Below are positions 33,569 to 43,809 of a stretch of DNA of 63,459 nucleotides, piece by piece. Source of the DNA: an uncultured Bacteroidota bacterium (GTDB lineage Bacteria; Bacteroidota; Bacteroidia; Flavobacteriales; Flavobacteriaceae); assembly GCA_902517895.1 (NCBI GenBank), contig CABYEA010000006.1, positions 1-63,459 of the forward strand, read 5' to 3'. Within the stretch, counting starts at the first letter, position 1. Every line of letters begins with the position of its first letter. The notes beneath the pieces are model-generated. The model saw nothing but the letters and a program-made list of their open reading frames with translations, was not told the DNA's origin and did not search any database. Both the position numbers and the translations under genes were made by a program.

Positions 33569-36480
33569 TTAGACTATTTATATTATTTGTTTTACTATTA
33601 AGTGTTCAAAAGGTTAATTCTCAAGCTGCTGACCCGTTAATTTCAGAAGATTTTCATAATCAGGAAAAATGGGTAGACTCTATTTACAATAAACTCTCAC
33701 TAGACGAGAAAATTGGACAATTATTTTTTGTACAGGCAACAGCAAAAAACAAAAATAATTCTGAAAAAATTCTTAATGATATTAAAAATTTTAAAATTGG
33801 CGGTCTAATATTTTCTACTGGTCATCCTTCAATACAAGTTAATCTAACTAATAAATACCAAAATGTTTCAGATATACCCTTAATGATAAGTATGGATGCT
33901 GAATGGGGGGTAGGAATGAGGTTAGATTCGGTTCCAAAGTTTCCGTGGAATATGAGTTTGGGTGCTATTAAAAATGATTTACTTGTTGAAAAAATAGGCT
34001 CGGAAATAGGGAATCAATTTAATAGAATAGGAATTCATATGAATTTTGCTCCTGTAATCGATATTAACACTAATTCTAAAAATCCAATCATAGGAAATAG
34101 ATCTTTTGGTGAAAATAAAATGAATGTGTCAGATAAAGGAGTTAGTTTCACAAAAGGTATTCAGTCAAAAAATATATTGGCTACCGCAAAACACTTTCCT
34201 GGTCACGGTGACACCTCTAAAGATTCTCATTTGACTTTACCTACAATTAATTTTGATCAAGAAAGAATTAAAAAAGTGGAATTATACCCATTTAAAAAAT
34301 TAATTGAAAATGGGTTGTCTGCTATTATGATTGCCCACCTAAATATCCCTTCTTTGGAGAAAGAAAATATGCTTCCTTCAACATTATCTAAAAATATCAT
34401 TGAAAAAACACTGATTAAAGACCTTAATTTTAATGGCTTAATTGTCACCGATGCACTTGATATGAAAGGCGTTTCAGAGTATTCAAAAAAGAATGTAGAT
34501 CTTATGGCCTTTTTAGCAGGAAATGATATTCTTCTGATGTCATCAGACATATCCAAAGGAATAAAGTCTATAAAAAAATCAGTTAAAAAAGGAAAAATCA
34601 GCGAAGAAAGACTAGCTAAATCAGTAAAAAAAATACTAAAGGCAAAGTACAAGGTTGGTTTAAATAATTACAAACCGGTTAAGACCATAAACCTTATTGA
34701 AGATATTAATAGTATTTCTGTGACTAATCTTATCAATAAATCAATTGAAAGTATACCCACACTTATCAAAAACAACAGTAATGTCATCCCTGTCAAGTTG
34801 GATACTAAAAGCATATTAAATATACAGTTTGGAAATAGTGATGGGGCAATTTTTAATGACTATTTAAATAAGTATAAAAGGATTAATTCAATAAAAGCTT
34901 CAAATATCAGTGTAAATGATTTAAACAGTTTATTAGCTAATCACAAATTATTAATAGTGAGTTTTCACATGAAATCTGATACTCCTTGGGAAAATATGAA
35001 CAAAAAGTTTTCTGTAAAAGAGCAAGATATATTGAAAACAATAGATAAACATGATAATAAGATATTGGCATCATTTACAAATCCATACACTTTATCTCAG
35101 ATAAATCTTGAATCTTATAATTCTGTAATTGTCGGTTTTCAAAATAACTACGAATTTCAAAAAACAATTGCTCAACAGCTATTCGGTGCAAAAAAAATCA
35201 ATGGGATTTTACCTGTGAGCATTGATAAAAATTTTAAGGCAGGTGATGGAATTATAGTTGATAATATAAATATTTTAAGCTATACTGATCCGGAGAAAGT
35301 CGGTTTTGACAGAAAGAAACTTAATAAAATCGATTCATTGATCAATTTCGCAATTGAAAACAAAATGACACCTGGAGCTCAAATTTTAGTTGCAAAAAAT
35401 TCAAAGATTATTTATGATAAGTCTTTTGGTAAACTCAGATATGATGAGAATTTACAAACTAACTCTGAGACAATTTATGATCTAGCATCCTTGACAAAAA
35501 TTCTGGTTACAACTACGATAATTATGAATCTTGTTGACAAAAGGGTAATTAATCTAGAAACTAGATTAAAGGAAATTATTCCTCGTTATAAAGACTCTAA
35601 TAAATCAGAAATTTCTCTCAAAGAGTTGTTTTCTGGTCATGCTGGTCTTCAAGCCTGGATTCCTTTCTATAAATTAACTTTAGATGAAAAAAATAGACCA
35701 TCTTCAAAATATTACAGTTTTAAGAGAAATAGAACAAACAGTGAAAAGGTTTCCCCAGACTTATTTTTAAGAACTGATTATATTGATACAATCAGAAATA
35801 TTATTAAAGAAAGCGAATTACTTAAAAATAAATATAGGTATAGTGATCTATCATATTTAATTATTCAAGAATTTATAGAAAATTATTATAATCAAAATCT
35901 TGATCAAATTATTGATGAGTTAATGTTTAGCAAACTAGGAATAAGCCTTACTTATAATCCTACATTAAAATATTCAACAAGGAATATTGCTCCATCTGAG
36001 ATAGACGAATACTTTAGGTACAAAGAAATAAACGGTTATGTTCACGATATGGCAGCAGCTATGTTTGGAGGTATAGCATCTCATGCTGGTTTATTTGGAA
36101 ACGCTATTAATGTAGCTAAAGTAATGCAAATGTTTATTCAAGGTGGTAATTATGCTAATGAACAAATTTTAGAATCAAATACTATTGATTTATTTAATAA
36201 TTGTTATTATTGCGATGAAGATAACAGAAGAGGTGTAGGTTTCGATAAACCTCAATTAGAGGAAGATGGACCCACATGTGGATGTATATCAATGAATAGT
36301 TTTGGACATTCTGGATGGACAGGCACATTTGCATGGGCTGACCCTGATCAAGATATTATATATGTATTTTTGTCTAACAGGTCTTATCCAACTGGCGAGT
36401 CAGCGGTTAAATCTAAACTTGTAAAAGAAAATATTAGAAGTAAAATTCAGGAAATTATATACAACTCAATTAATAACTAA
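33565..36480 (+). CDS. GH3 beta-N-acetylglucosaminidase / serine-hydrolase fusion
   Basis: A 971-residue exported protein (signal peptide about 1-19). Residues 35-370 form a NagZ-like GH3 barrel: KHFPGHGDT at 209-217 with the catalytic pair Asp220/His222, and nucleophile Asp296 in IVTDALDM. Residues about 400-555 are a GH3 C-terminal-like domain. Residues about 580-965 are a beta-lactamase/AmpC-type serine hydrolase with SxxK at Ser642-Lys645 (ASLTKIL), a YSD motif and HSGWTGT in the KTG position. The two-enzyme fusion is typical of Bacteroidota and is thought to trim peptidoglycan sugars and peptides in the envelope. It lies three bases before bshA. Confidence 0.9.
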   Translation: MIRLFILFVLLLSVQKVNSQAADPLISEDFHNQEKWVDSIYNKLSLDEKIGQLFFVQATAKNKNNSEKILNDIKNFKIGGLIFSTGHPSIQVNLTNKYQNVSDIPLMISMDAEWGVGMRLDSVPKFPWNMSLGAIKNDLLVEKIGSEIGNQFNRIGIHMNFAPVIDINTNSKNPIIGNRSFGENKMNVSDKGVSFTKGIQSKNILATAKHFPGHGDTSKDSHLTLPTINFDQERIKKVELYPFKKLIENGLSAIMIAHLNIPSLEKENMLPSTLSKNIIEKTLIKDLNFNGLIVTDALDMKGVSEYSKKNVDLMAFLAGNDILLMSSDISKGIKSIKKSVKKGKISEERLAKSVKKILKAKYKVGLNNYKPVKTINLIEDINSISVTNLINKSIESIPTLIKNNSNVIPVKLDTKSILNIQFGNSDGAIFNDYLNKYKRINSIKASNISVNDLNSLLANHKLLIVSFHMKSDTPWENMNKKFSVKEQDILKTIDKHDNKILASFTNPYTLSQINLESYNSVIVGFQNNYEFQKTIAQQLFGAKKINGILPVSIDKNFKAGDGIIVDNINILSYTDPEKVGFDRKKLNKIDSLINFAIENKMTPGAQILVAKNSKIIYDKSFGKLRYDENLQTNSETIYDLASLTKILVTTTIIMNLVDKRVINLETRLKEIIPRYKDSNKSEISLKELFSGHAGLQAWIPFYKLTLDEKNRPSSKYYSFKRNRTNSEKVSPDLFLRTDYIDTIRNIIKESELLKNKYRYSDLSYLIIQEFIENYYNQNLDQIIDELMFSKLGISLTYNPTLKYSTRNIAPSEIDEYFRYKEINGYVHDMAAAMFGGIASHAGLFGNAINVAKVMQMFIQGGNYANEQILESNTIDLFNNCYYCDEDNRRGVGFDKPQLEEDGPTCGCISMNSFGHSGWTGTFAWADPDQDIIYVFLSNRSYPTGESAVKSKLVKENIRSKIQEIIYNSINN

Positions 36481-36483
36481 GTT

Positions 36484-37593
36484 ATGATTATTGGCATAGT
36501 TTGTTACCCAACTTTTGGAGGTAGTGGAGTTTTAGCTACGGAGCTAGGAATTGAATTATCAAAAAAAGGATATGAAATACATTTTATCACCTATAACCAG
36601 CCAGTTAAACTAGAACTTTTCAGCAATAAAGTTCATTTTCACGAGGTTAATGTTCCTAATTATCCGCTTTTTCATTATCCACCCTACGAACTTGCACTTT
36701 CTTCTAGACTTGTAGAAATGGTTAAAAAATATAAAATTGATATCCTTCACGTTCATTATGCAATTCCCCATGCATATGCTGCATTAATGGCAAAACAAAT
36801 GCTTAAGGCTCAAAATATTAATCTGCCAGTTGTTACAACTTTACATGGTACTGATATTACTTTAGTTGGAAGTAACCCCTCCTATAAAACGGCAGTTGAG
36901 TTTAGCATTAATAACTCAGATTATGTGACAGCTGTTTCAGAAAGTCTAAGAGCTGACACATTATCCCTATTTAATATTGATAAATCAATTCAAGTGATAC
37001 CAAATTTTGTAAATCTAGAAAAATACAATGGGAATTTACCAAAGAACAATCTACTTAACAAAAATCATAAAATAATAACACATGTCAGTAATTTCAGGAA
37101 AGTAAAAAGAATTATGGATGTTCTTGAAATATTTAACGGAATACATAAACATATTCCTTCAAAATTATTAATGATAGGTGACGGACCAGAAAAAAATAAG
37201 GCTGAAAAAAAAGCTAAGAGATTAGGAATTAAGGACAAAGTAATATTTTTTGGAAAAAGTAACGAGACCAACAAAATATTATCTTTCACTGATTTATTTC
37301 TTCTTCCATCAGAAATCGAAAGTTTTGGATTATCAGCTCTGGAAGCAATGGCAGCTAATGTTCCAGTAATTTCCACTAATACAGGTGGAATACCTGAGGT
37401 CAATATTGATGATTTTTCTGGCTTAATGAGTAATATTGGAGATGTTGAAAAAATGATTAATGACTCTATTATGATTCTGTCCGATGAAAATATTATGCAG
37501 AAATTTAGGATTAATGCAAGAAAGAGAGCAGAGGATTTTGATATTCATAAAATTGTTCCGCTATATGAAGAAGTTTATAAAAATTTAAGTTAG
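36484..37593 (+). CDS. bshA: N-acetyl-alpha-D-glucosaminyl L-malate synthase
   Basis: A 369-residue GT4-family glycosyltransferase. The N-terminal IVCYPTFGGSGVLATELG is characteristic of BshA, and the C-terminal lobe has the nucleotide-sugar motif ESFGLSALEAMA with NTGGIPE. BshA joins UDP-GlcNAc and L-malate, the first step of bacillithiol synthesis, the main low-molecular-weight thiol of these bacteria. The later genes bshB and bshC are not in the window. It sits in the same unit as envelope genes that release GlcNAc. Confidence 0.93.
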   Translation: MIIGIVCYPTFGGSGVLATELGIELSKKGYEIHFITYNQPVKLELFSNKVHFHEVNVPNYPLFHYPPYELALSSRLVEMVKKYKIDILHVHYAIPHAYAALMAKQMLKAQNINLPVVTTLHGTDITLVGSNPSYKTAVEFSINNSDYVTAVSESLRADTLSLFNIDKSIQVIPNFVNLEKYNGNLPKNNLLNKNHKIITHVSNFRKVKRIMDVLEIFNGIHKHIPSKLLMIGDGPEKNKAEKKAKRLGIKDKVIFFGKSNETNKILSFTDLFLLPSEIESFGLSALEAMAANVPVISTNTGGIPEVNIDDFSGLMSNIGDVEKMINDSIMILSDENIMQKFRINARKRAEDFDIHKIVPLYEEVYKNLS

Positions 37594-37601
37594 TATACAT
37601 T

Positions 37602-39017
37602 ATGAAAAGAAAAGATTTTTTAAAACTAAGTTCGGCATCTGCTATGTTATTTGGATTAAAATCACATGGAATAAACTTGTCTTATTCTGAAAAGCCATAT
37701 GATTATTCTAAAAATAATTCACAATATATGGGTGACTTTGCTGCCCCAAAACTAAATGTTGTCAAGATTGCTTTTATTGGTGTTGGATCAAGAGGTAGTG
37801 GACATGCCAAGCAAATTGCAGCAATCGAGGGAACTGAGGTTGTCGGAATCTGTGATCTTTACAAAGATTTAGCCGAAAAATCTACATATAACTGCCAAGA
37901 AATTGGTAATGGCAAAAGACACAAAAATATAGTCATTTATTCAGGAGATGAAAACAAATGGAAAGCTATGTTAAATGAAGTCAAACCTGATGCAGTATTT
38001 ATTTCAACAAATTGGGATAATCATGCTCCAATGGCAATTGAAACTATGAAAAGTGGGGCTCATGCATTTGTTGAAGTTCCAATGGCAACAACCATCGATG
38101 ATCTATGGGATATAGTTAATACTTCTGAAAAAACAAGAAAGCATTGCATGATGATGGAAAATGTTAACTATGGAAGAGATGAATTAATGTATTTAAATAT
38201 ATGTAGAAAAGGGATAATTGGAGATTTTTTACACGCTGAAGCAGCCTATATTCACGAACTTAGATTTCAAATGAATGAAGAAAAAAGAGGAACTGGTTCT
38301 TGGAGAACCCATCATTATGCAAAAAGTAGAGGAAATTTATATCCAACTCATGGGCTAGGGCCTGTAGCTCAGTACATGAATTTATCAAGAGGTGATGATA
38401 ATTTCAATTCCTTAGTCTCTTATTCTACTCCAGCTTTGGGTAGAAAACTATATGCTGAAAAAAATTATGATTCTGAGCATAAGTGGAATAATTTAAGTTA
38501 TTCAAACGGAGATATGAACACTTCAATCATAAAAACTAATTTAGGAAGAACTATAATGATTCAATGGGATGAAACAAGTCCAAGACCATACACTAGACAT
38601 AATTTAATTCAAGGAACAAAAGGTATTTTAGCTGGTTTTCCAACTAGAGTTGCACTTGAAAATGGAGTTGAAGGTATAACTAAGGATCACCATACGTGGG
38701 TTAAAGGTGAAAAACTTAAAATACTATATGAAAAATATGATCACCCTCTTTATAAACGACTTGATTCATTAATAAAAAAAATGGGGGGCAGAAACCATGT
38801 TGGCCATGGAGGGATGGATTTTGTTATGAGATATAGAATAATTGAATGTTTAAGAAGGGGAGAACCTCTTGATCAAAATGTGTATGAAGGATGTTTTTGG
38901 AGTGCTGTTACACCATTAAGCGCCAAATCTATAGCAAACAATGGAGAGCATCAAAAATTTCCAGATTTTACCAGAGGTAATTGGAAAGAAACCAATCCTT
39001 TAGAAATAATAGCTTAA
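37602..39017 (+). CDS. Exported Gfo/Idh/MocA oxidoreductase, GH109-like
   Basis: A 471-residue protein. The N-terminus MKRKDFLKLSSASAMLFG has a twin-arginine-like KRKDFLK signal, so export already folded with bound NAD is likely. The Rossmann domain follows (KIAFIGVGSRGSGHAKQI at about 55-72, then GICDLY), and a C-terminal Gfo/Idh domain contains EVPMATT, HGLGPVAQYM and MDFVMRYRIIECLRRG. These features fit GH109, which removes alpha-linked N-acetylgalactosamine by a redox mechanism. Activity on that sugar is inferred, and many relatives have other substrates. It is the last gene of the long plus-strand unit. Confidence 0.82.
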   Translation: MKRKDFLKLSSASAMLFGLKSHGINLSYSEKPYDYSKNNSQYMGDFAAPKLNVVKIAFIGVGSRGSGHAKQIAAIEGTEVVGICDLYKDLAEKSTYNCQEIGNGKRHKNIVIYSGDENKWKAMLNEVKPDAVFISTNWDNHAPMAIETMKSGAHAFVEVPMATTIDDLWDIVNTSEKTRKHCMMMENVNYGRDELMYLNICRKGIIGDFLHAEAAYIHELRFQMNEEKRGTGSWRTHHYAKSRGNLYPTHGLGPVAQYMNLSRGDDNFNSLVSYSTPALGRKLYAEKNYDSEHKWNNLSYSNGDMNTSIIKTNLGRTIMIQWDETSPRPYTRHNLIQGTKGILAGFPTRVALENGVEGITKDHHTWVKGEKLKILYEKYDHPLYKRLDSLIKKMGGRNHVGHGGMDFVMRYRIIECLRRGEPLDQNVYEGCFWSAVTPLSAKSIANNGEHQKFPDFTRGNWKETNPLEIIA

Positions 39018-39019
39018 AA

Positions 39020-40711
39020 CTATTTCCAATTTTTAAGCTTACTAGACATTCCTATACCTGGATTAAATGTATTTGTGGGATCAAGGGTCCTATAAAAGTT
39101 TAGTAACGAAGGTTTTGCTTCATATTCATGTCCAAAATTATGTTCTGCGGGATACTCTGCACCTTTTTTATTATACATTTCAAGTAGTTGTTTTTTTAAT
39201 TCTTTTGCATTAACACCTTTTTTCAGAATATAGTTTTGATGTTTAACATGGCAAAAAAGATGGCCATAGTGAAATTTCGCGTGAATTTTTTCATTGATTT
39301 CTTTTGGTAATTTTTCAAACCATTTTTTTTCATTCCTTGGGATTGCAACATCTAAAGAAATCATTTCACCAACCTCTTTATTTTTGAGATTATAATATCT
39401 GCCTACAGCACTTGCCGAGACAAATCTATGTAAGGATGCCTTTTGACCTTCCTTTTTGTTACATTCAAAGAAATCTCCATCATTTTCTTTGAAAAATTTA
39501 TCAAAATATTCTCTAGCCTCATATATACCTTCGTCAGACATTTCAACTATCCAATGATGTTCAAACCTATTTCTAAATTGCTCCATTCTCTTTGGAAGAT
39601 GATTTGGAAATAACAAGCTTAAAAATTGCATGATTCTATCAGAAAATTTGTCGGGCAAGAATTTAACTTTACTTGCGACTATATCTACGCTTCTTTTCAA
39701 TTCAAACAATGTTGGTAAAAAATTAGTCCCTAGTTTTTCAATTACAATAAAATTATCCTTACTATATTTCTTAGCTGCGTCATAACAATCCCTATGCAAA
39801 TAATCCCCAAGGGTGGGTAAATTATCGAATTTTGATAGAATATCCCTTCTTATTTTCCAAAATACGTCAGGGTTATTAGTTCCTAAATAAAAGACTTTAT
39901 TTTTTTTCGCTTTTGGATAAGTATCTAATCTTAGTGCAAATACTACAACCTTTCCTGAACTTCCAGAGACACCATAAAGCAATCTTTTATCTGAATTATA
40001 TCGAGCTGGTGTATTTTCGTCAATACCTCTAACTATTTTAGAATATTTATCGTCTGATGCAATTTTTGCATTATGAATTATATCCTCATTGTTATAATTT
40101 CCTTTTTGTAAGTTGTTCAATATAGTTTCAGGGTCTTTTCCAAGATTAATCCCAAGTTCATTAACTAACTCTAGTTTTCCTTGTTTGTTTAATCTGGCAT
40201 ATAAGGCTAATTCAGTATAGGCTGGGCCTCTTTTAACTAGTGAACCACCAGAATTATTACAAATACCACCTACTATAGATGCACCAATTGAAGTTGAACC
40301 AATCACAGAATGTGGTTCTCTATCAAATGGCTTCAATTTATTTTCTAAGTCGTATAAGGTGCTTCCTGCATGAGCTATAATCTGTTTCGCATCATTAATA
40401 AGCTGAATATCATTTATACGTAATGTATTAATAATAACAATTGGCCTATCATAATCATTACCATATGGTGTAGATCCTCCGGTCAAGCCTGTGTTAGCTG
40501 CCTGCATTATAACTATAAAATCCTGCGAAATACAGATATTTAAAAGTCTCCATAGTTCTATAAAATTGGCAGGTTTTAAAACTGCCAATGCATCCCCATT
40601 TCCATACCTCCATCCATTTACAAAGGGTTGTTTTTGCCATTTACCAGTAACAACGTACTTGCCGCCGATAAGTTTTGTGAAATCATTAATAACTGATGAA
40701 TAACTTTTCAT
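39020..40711 (-). CDS. dld: Quinone-dependent D-lactate dehydrogenase
   Basis: 563 residues from the ATG at 40711. A TTG nine bases upstream also fits, but the ATG is the simpler start. The FAD-binding PCMH domain (about 35-215) shows ANTGLTGGSTPYG, AHAGSTLYDLE and NNSGGSLVKRGPAYTE. The C-terminal half matches the Dld membrane-association domain (FRNRFEHHWIVEMSDEG, EYPAEHNFGHEY, DPTNTFNPGIG). The enzyme oxidises D-lactate to pyruvate and feeds electrons to the respiratory quinone at the inner membrane. Single gene, convergent with the GH109-like gene and divergent from aroC. Confidence 0.92.
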   Translation of the reverse strand: MKSYSSVINDFTKLIGGKYVVTGKWQKQPFVNGWRYGNGDALAVLKPANFIELWRLLNICISQDFIVIMQAANTGLTGGSTPYGNDYDRPIVIINTLRINDIQLINDAKQIIAHAGSTLYDLENKLKPFDREPHSVIGSTSIGASIVGGICNNSGGSLVKRGPAYTELALYARLNKQGKLELVNELGINLGKDPETILNNLQKGNYNNEDIIHNAKIASDDKYSKIVRGIDENTPARYNSDKRLLYGVSGSSGKVVVFALRLDTYPKAKKNKVFYLGTNNPDVFWKIRRDILSKFDNLPTLGDYLHRDCYDAAKKYSKDNFIVIEKLGTNFLPTLFELKRSVDIVASKVKFLPDKFSDRIMQFLSLLFPNHLPKRMEQFRNRFEHHWIVEMSDEGIYEAREYFDKFFKENDGDFFECNKKEGQKASLHRFVSASAVGRYYNLKNKEVGEMISLDVAIPRNEKKWFEKLPKEINEKIHAKFHYGHLFCHVKHQNYILKKGVNAKELKKQLLEMYNKKGAEYPAEHNFGHEYEAKPSLLNFYRTLDPTNTFNPGIGMSSKLKNWK

Positions 40712-40817
40712 GTAAACCAATAGTACATTATAAATTTAAAACCAATATTTTTAAATATTATTAATAATTTTTAGAAGTTATTAATAAACTATATTTTTAA
40801 CTCCTTATTTAGTACTT

Positions 40818-41879
40818 ATGAATAATTCTTTTGGAAACATCTTTAGATTAACAACTTTTGGTGAGTCACATGGAAAAGCCATCGGTGGTATAATTGATGG
40901 TTGCCCTGCAGGACATAAGATTGATTTAGATCTTATTTCCTATGAGATGCAAAGAAGAAAACCTGGTCAATCTAAAATTGTTACCCAAAGAAAAGAGGAC
41001 GACACAGTTGAGTTCCTTTCTGGGATTTTTGAAGGAAAAACAACAGGAACACCTATTGGTTTTTTAATAAGAAATAAAGATCAAAAAAGTAAAGACTATA
41101 ATCACCTCAAGGATTCATTTAGGCCAAGTCATGCAGATTTTGTTTATGAAAAAAAGTATGGATTCAGAGATTATAGGGGAGGTGGTAGAAGTTCTGCTAG
41201 AGAAACAGCTTGTAGAGTTGTGGCTGGTGCTATTGCTAAACAGTTACTAAAAAATGTTGATATTTATGCTTACACATATTCAATTGGAACTATTTCTCTA
41301 GATGATAATTACATCTTAGATAATCAAAAGAATATTGAAAATAGCACAGTTCGATGTCCAGATAAATCTGTTTCAGAAAATATGATTAATGAAATAAAAA
41401 ATGCGAGAAAAAACGGTGACACATTAGGCGGTATTGTAAAATGTATAGTTAAAAATGTTCCTGTTGGTTTAGGTGAACCTGTTTTTAATAAACTTCATTC
41501 AGAATTAGGCAGAGCAATGCTATCCATTAATGCTGTCAAAGGTTTTGAATACGGCAGTGGATTTAGCGGAACTAAGATGAAAGGTTCAGAACATAATGAT
41601 ATCATAAAGACAGATGAAACAACAAAAAGCAATTATTCTGGTGGTATTCAGGGAGGAATAAGTAATGGTATGGATATTTATTTTAATGTAGCATTTAAAC
41701 CTGTTGCCACAGTGATGAAAGATCAGCAAACCATAGACTCCAAAGGAAATGAGTCAATAATCAAAGGGAAGGGTCGACATGACCCATGTGTAGTGCCAAG
41801 AGCAGTACCTATTGTTGAGGCTATGGCTGCTATGGTAATATTAGATTATTATTTAATTAATAAAACAAAAACTATATGA
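40818..41879 (+). CDS. aroC: Chorismate synthase
   Basis: A 353-residue enzyme with the family signatures near residues 6-20 ([17 protein letters not shown]), [14 protein letters not shown] and [20 protein letters not shown] at about 110-130, and the C-terminal [18 protein letters not shown]. It makes chorismate from EPSP, the last shared step to aromatic amino acids, and needs reduced FMN. Its stop codon overlaps the start of the symporter gene by four bases, so the two are translationally coupled although unrelated in function. Confidence 0.97.
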   Translation: MNNSFGNIFRLTTFGESHGKAIGGIIDGCPAGHKIDLDLISYEMQRRKPGQSKIVTQRKEDDTVEFLSGIFEGKTTGTPIGFLIRNKDQKSKDYNHLKDSFRPSHADFVYEKKYGFRDYRGGGRSSARETACRVVAGAIAKQLLKNVDIYAYTYSIGTISLDDNYILDNQKNIENSTVRCPDKSVSENMINEIKNARKNGDTLGGIVKCIVKNVPVGLGEPVFNKLHSELGRAMLSINAVKGFEYGSGFSGTKMKGSEHNDIIKTDETTKSNYSGGIQGGISNGMDIYFNVAFKPVATVMKDQQTIDSKGNESIIKGKGRHDPCVVPRAVPIVEAMAAMVILDYYLINKTKTI

Positions 41880-43144
41880 ACTTAAAAAAACTACCGCTAC
41901 ATTGGAAAATCATAATTGGGATGGTTTTCGGCGTTTTATTTGGTTTTTTAATGTCAAACTTCGGTCAGTTTGGTAAAGATCTTATTTCGGACTGGATTAA
42001 GCCATTTGGTACAATATTTATCAATGCTTTAAAACTGATAGCAATTCCATTGATTTTAGCATCCTTAATCAAAGGAATTTCTGACTTAAAGGATATTTCA
42101 AAATTGTCAAAAATGGGTGGAATAACTATAACTACTTATTTAATTACTACAGTAATTGCGGTTAGTGTTGGTCTTGGAATAGTAAACATCATCAAGCCTG
42201 GAAATTCAATTTCGCAGGAAACAAGAATTGAATTATTAAATGCCTATGAGGATGATGCAGATAAAAAAAGAGAAGCTGCTGCTGAAACAAAAAACTCAGG
42301 ACCTCTTCAACCAATCATTGATATAGTTCCGTCAAATATTATAAATGCAGCAACAGATAATAAAAATATGCTTCAAATTATCTTCTTCTCAATTTTATTT
42401 GGTATTTCTATGATTCTAATTCCTGAGAAAAAATCTAAGCCATTAAAGGATTTTTTTGATTCACTCAATGAAGTAATTCTAAAAATAATTGATCTTATTA
42501 TGAGCTTTGCCCCTTACGGAGTTTTTGCATTATTGGCTACACTTATAGTTGAAGCACCCAAATGGGACCTATTAAAAAGCTTGTTACTATACTCAATTAC
42601 GCTGTTAGCTGGATTATTTTTATTAATTGTAATCTATACAATCGTAGTAAAATTAATACTAAATAAAAGCCCTAATTTCTTTTTTAAGGGTATTTTGCCT
42701 GCCCAATTAGTGGCTTTTTCTACTAGTTCAAGTGCTGCTACTCTCCCTGTTACCATGGACAGGGTTCATAATAACTTGAATGTAAAAAAGGAGGTGTCGA
42801 GCTTTGTTTTACCTATTGGAGCTACTATAAATATGGACGGCACCGCAGTTTATCAAGCCATAGCCGCTGTATTTATTGCACAGACCTTTGGATTAGATTT
42901 ATCAATCACAGCACAATTAGGAATTATAGTAACAGCAACATTAGCGTCGATAGGAGCTGCTGCTGTTCCTAGTGCAGGAATAATTGTACTGGTAATTGTA
43001 TTAGCGCAAGCAGGTATTCCAGAAGCTGGATTAGCTTTAATATTTGCTGTTGATAGACCCTTAGACATGTGTAGAACTGTAGTTAATATTACTGGTGATG
43101 CAACTGTCTCAATGATAGTAGACAAAATTGTTTCAAAAAAATGA
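41876..43144 (+). CDS. Dicarboxylate/amino acid:cation symporter (DAACS)
   Basis: A 422-residue protein with about eight membrane helices. Family motifs are visible: the serine-rich [14 protein letters not shown] hairpin (about 280-293), [10 protein letters not shown] (about 320) with the cation-binding [18 protein letters not shown] and the C-terminal [16 protein letters not shown], which binds the substrate carboxylate. Members import C4-dicarboxylates, glutamate or aspartate with sodium or protons in the inner membrane. It overlaps aroC and ung by four bases each. Confidence 0.92.
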   Translation: MNLKKLPLHWKIIIGMVFGVLFGFLMSNFGQFGKDLISDWIKPFGTIFINALKLIAIPLILASLIKGISDLKDISKLSKMGGITITTYLITTVIAVSVGLGIVNIIKPGNSISQETRIELLNAYEDDADKKREAAAETKNSGPLQPIIDIVPSNIINAATDNKNMLQIIFFSILFGISMILIPEKKSKPLKDFFDSLNEVILKIIDLIMSFAPYGVFALLATLIVEAPKWDLLKSLLLYSITLLAGLFLLIVIYTIVVKLILNKSPNFFFKGILPAQLVAFSTSSSAATLPVTMDRVHNNLNVKKEVSSFVLPIGATINMDGTAVYQAIAAVFIAQTFGLDLSITAQLGIIVTATLASIGAAAVPSAGIIVLVIVLAQAGIPEAGLALIFAVDRPLDMCRTVVNITGDATVSMIVDKIVSKK

Positions 43145-43809
43145 ATGTTAAGTTAGATGATTCTTGGAAAAAGCATCTAAATCATCATTTAAATTCTGTA
43201 GGGTTTAAAAATCTGGTTGATTTTGTTAAATCCGAATATAAAAATAACATCTGCTATCCAAAAGTGAGTTTGATTTTTTCAGCGCTGAACAATTGTAAAT
43301 TTGATGATGTTAAGTTGGTGATTTTAGGTCAAGATCCATATCACAATCATAACCAAGCAAATGGCCTTGCTTTTTCAGTTCCAAAAAACGCAAGCCATCC
43401 TCCATCGTTAATAAATATCTTTAAGGAAATTGAACAAGATTTAAATGTTAAATATCCATTAAGTGGAGACTTAATGCCATGGGTAAACCAAGGAGTTTTG
43501 TTATTAAACTCAACTTTAACTGTAAGAAAAAATAGACCTGGTAGTCATCAGAATATGGGGTGGGAAGATTTTACAAATGAGATTATCAATTCAATTTCAG
43601 TGAAGAAAAATAATGTTGTATTTTTTTTATGGGGAAATTATGCTAAGAAAAAAAGTAAATTAATTGACCAAAATAAACACCTTATATTGAGCTCAGGTCA
43701 TCCATCACCACTTAGTGCAAATAGGGGGTATTGGTTTGGAAATAAGCATTTTAGTAAGGCTAATCAATATTTAAAGGAAAATAATATAACGGAAATTAAA
43801 TGGGTATAA
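43141..43809 (+). CDS. ung: Uracil-DNA glycosylase
   Basis: A 222-residue family 1 enzyme with the water-activating Asp65 in GQDPYHNHNQANGLAFSV, the uracil-binding LLLNSTLTV, and GHPSPLSANRG near the C-terminus, whose His and Leu contact and flip the base. It removes uracil from DNA to start base-excision repair. The start overlaps the symporter stop by four bases. The stop is directly adjacent to the end of the convergent nucleoside phosphorylase gene. Confidence 0.97.
   Translation: MNVKLDDSWKKHLNHHLNSVGFKNLVDFVKSEYKNNICYPKVSLIFSALNNCKFDDVKLVILGQDPYHNHNQANGLAFSVPKNASHPPSLINIFKEIEQDLNVKYPLSGDLMPWVNQGVLLLNSTLTVRKNRPGSHQNMGWEDFTNEIINSISVKKNNVVFFLWGNYAKKKSKLIDQNKHLILSSGHPSPLSANRGYWFGNKHFSKANQYLKENNITEIKWV

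Noticed and set aside
33565-36480. Beta-lactamase-like domain as an antibiotic-resistance gene
   Set aside because: It is fused to a NagZ-like GH3 in a cell-wall context, and SxxK serine hydrolases of this kind are usually peptidases or esterases.
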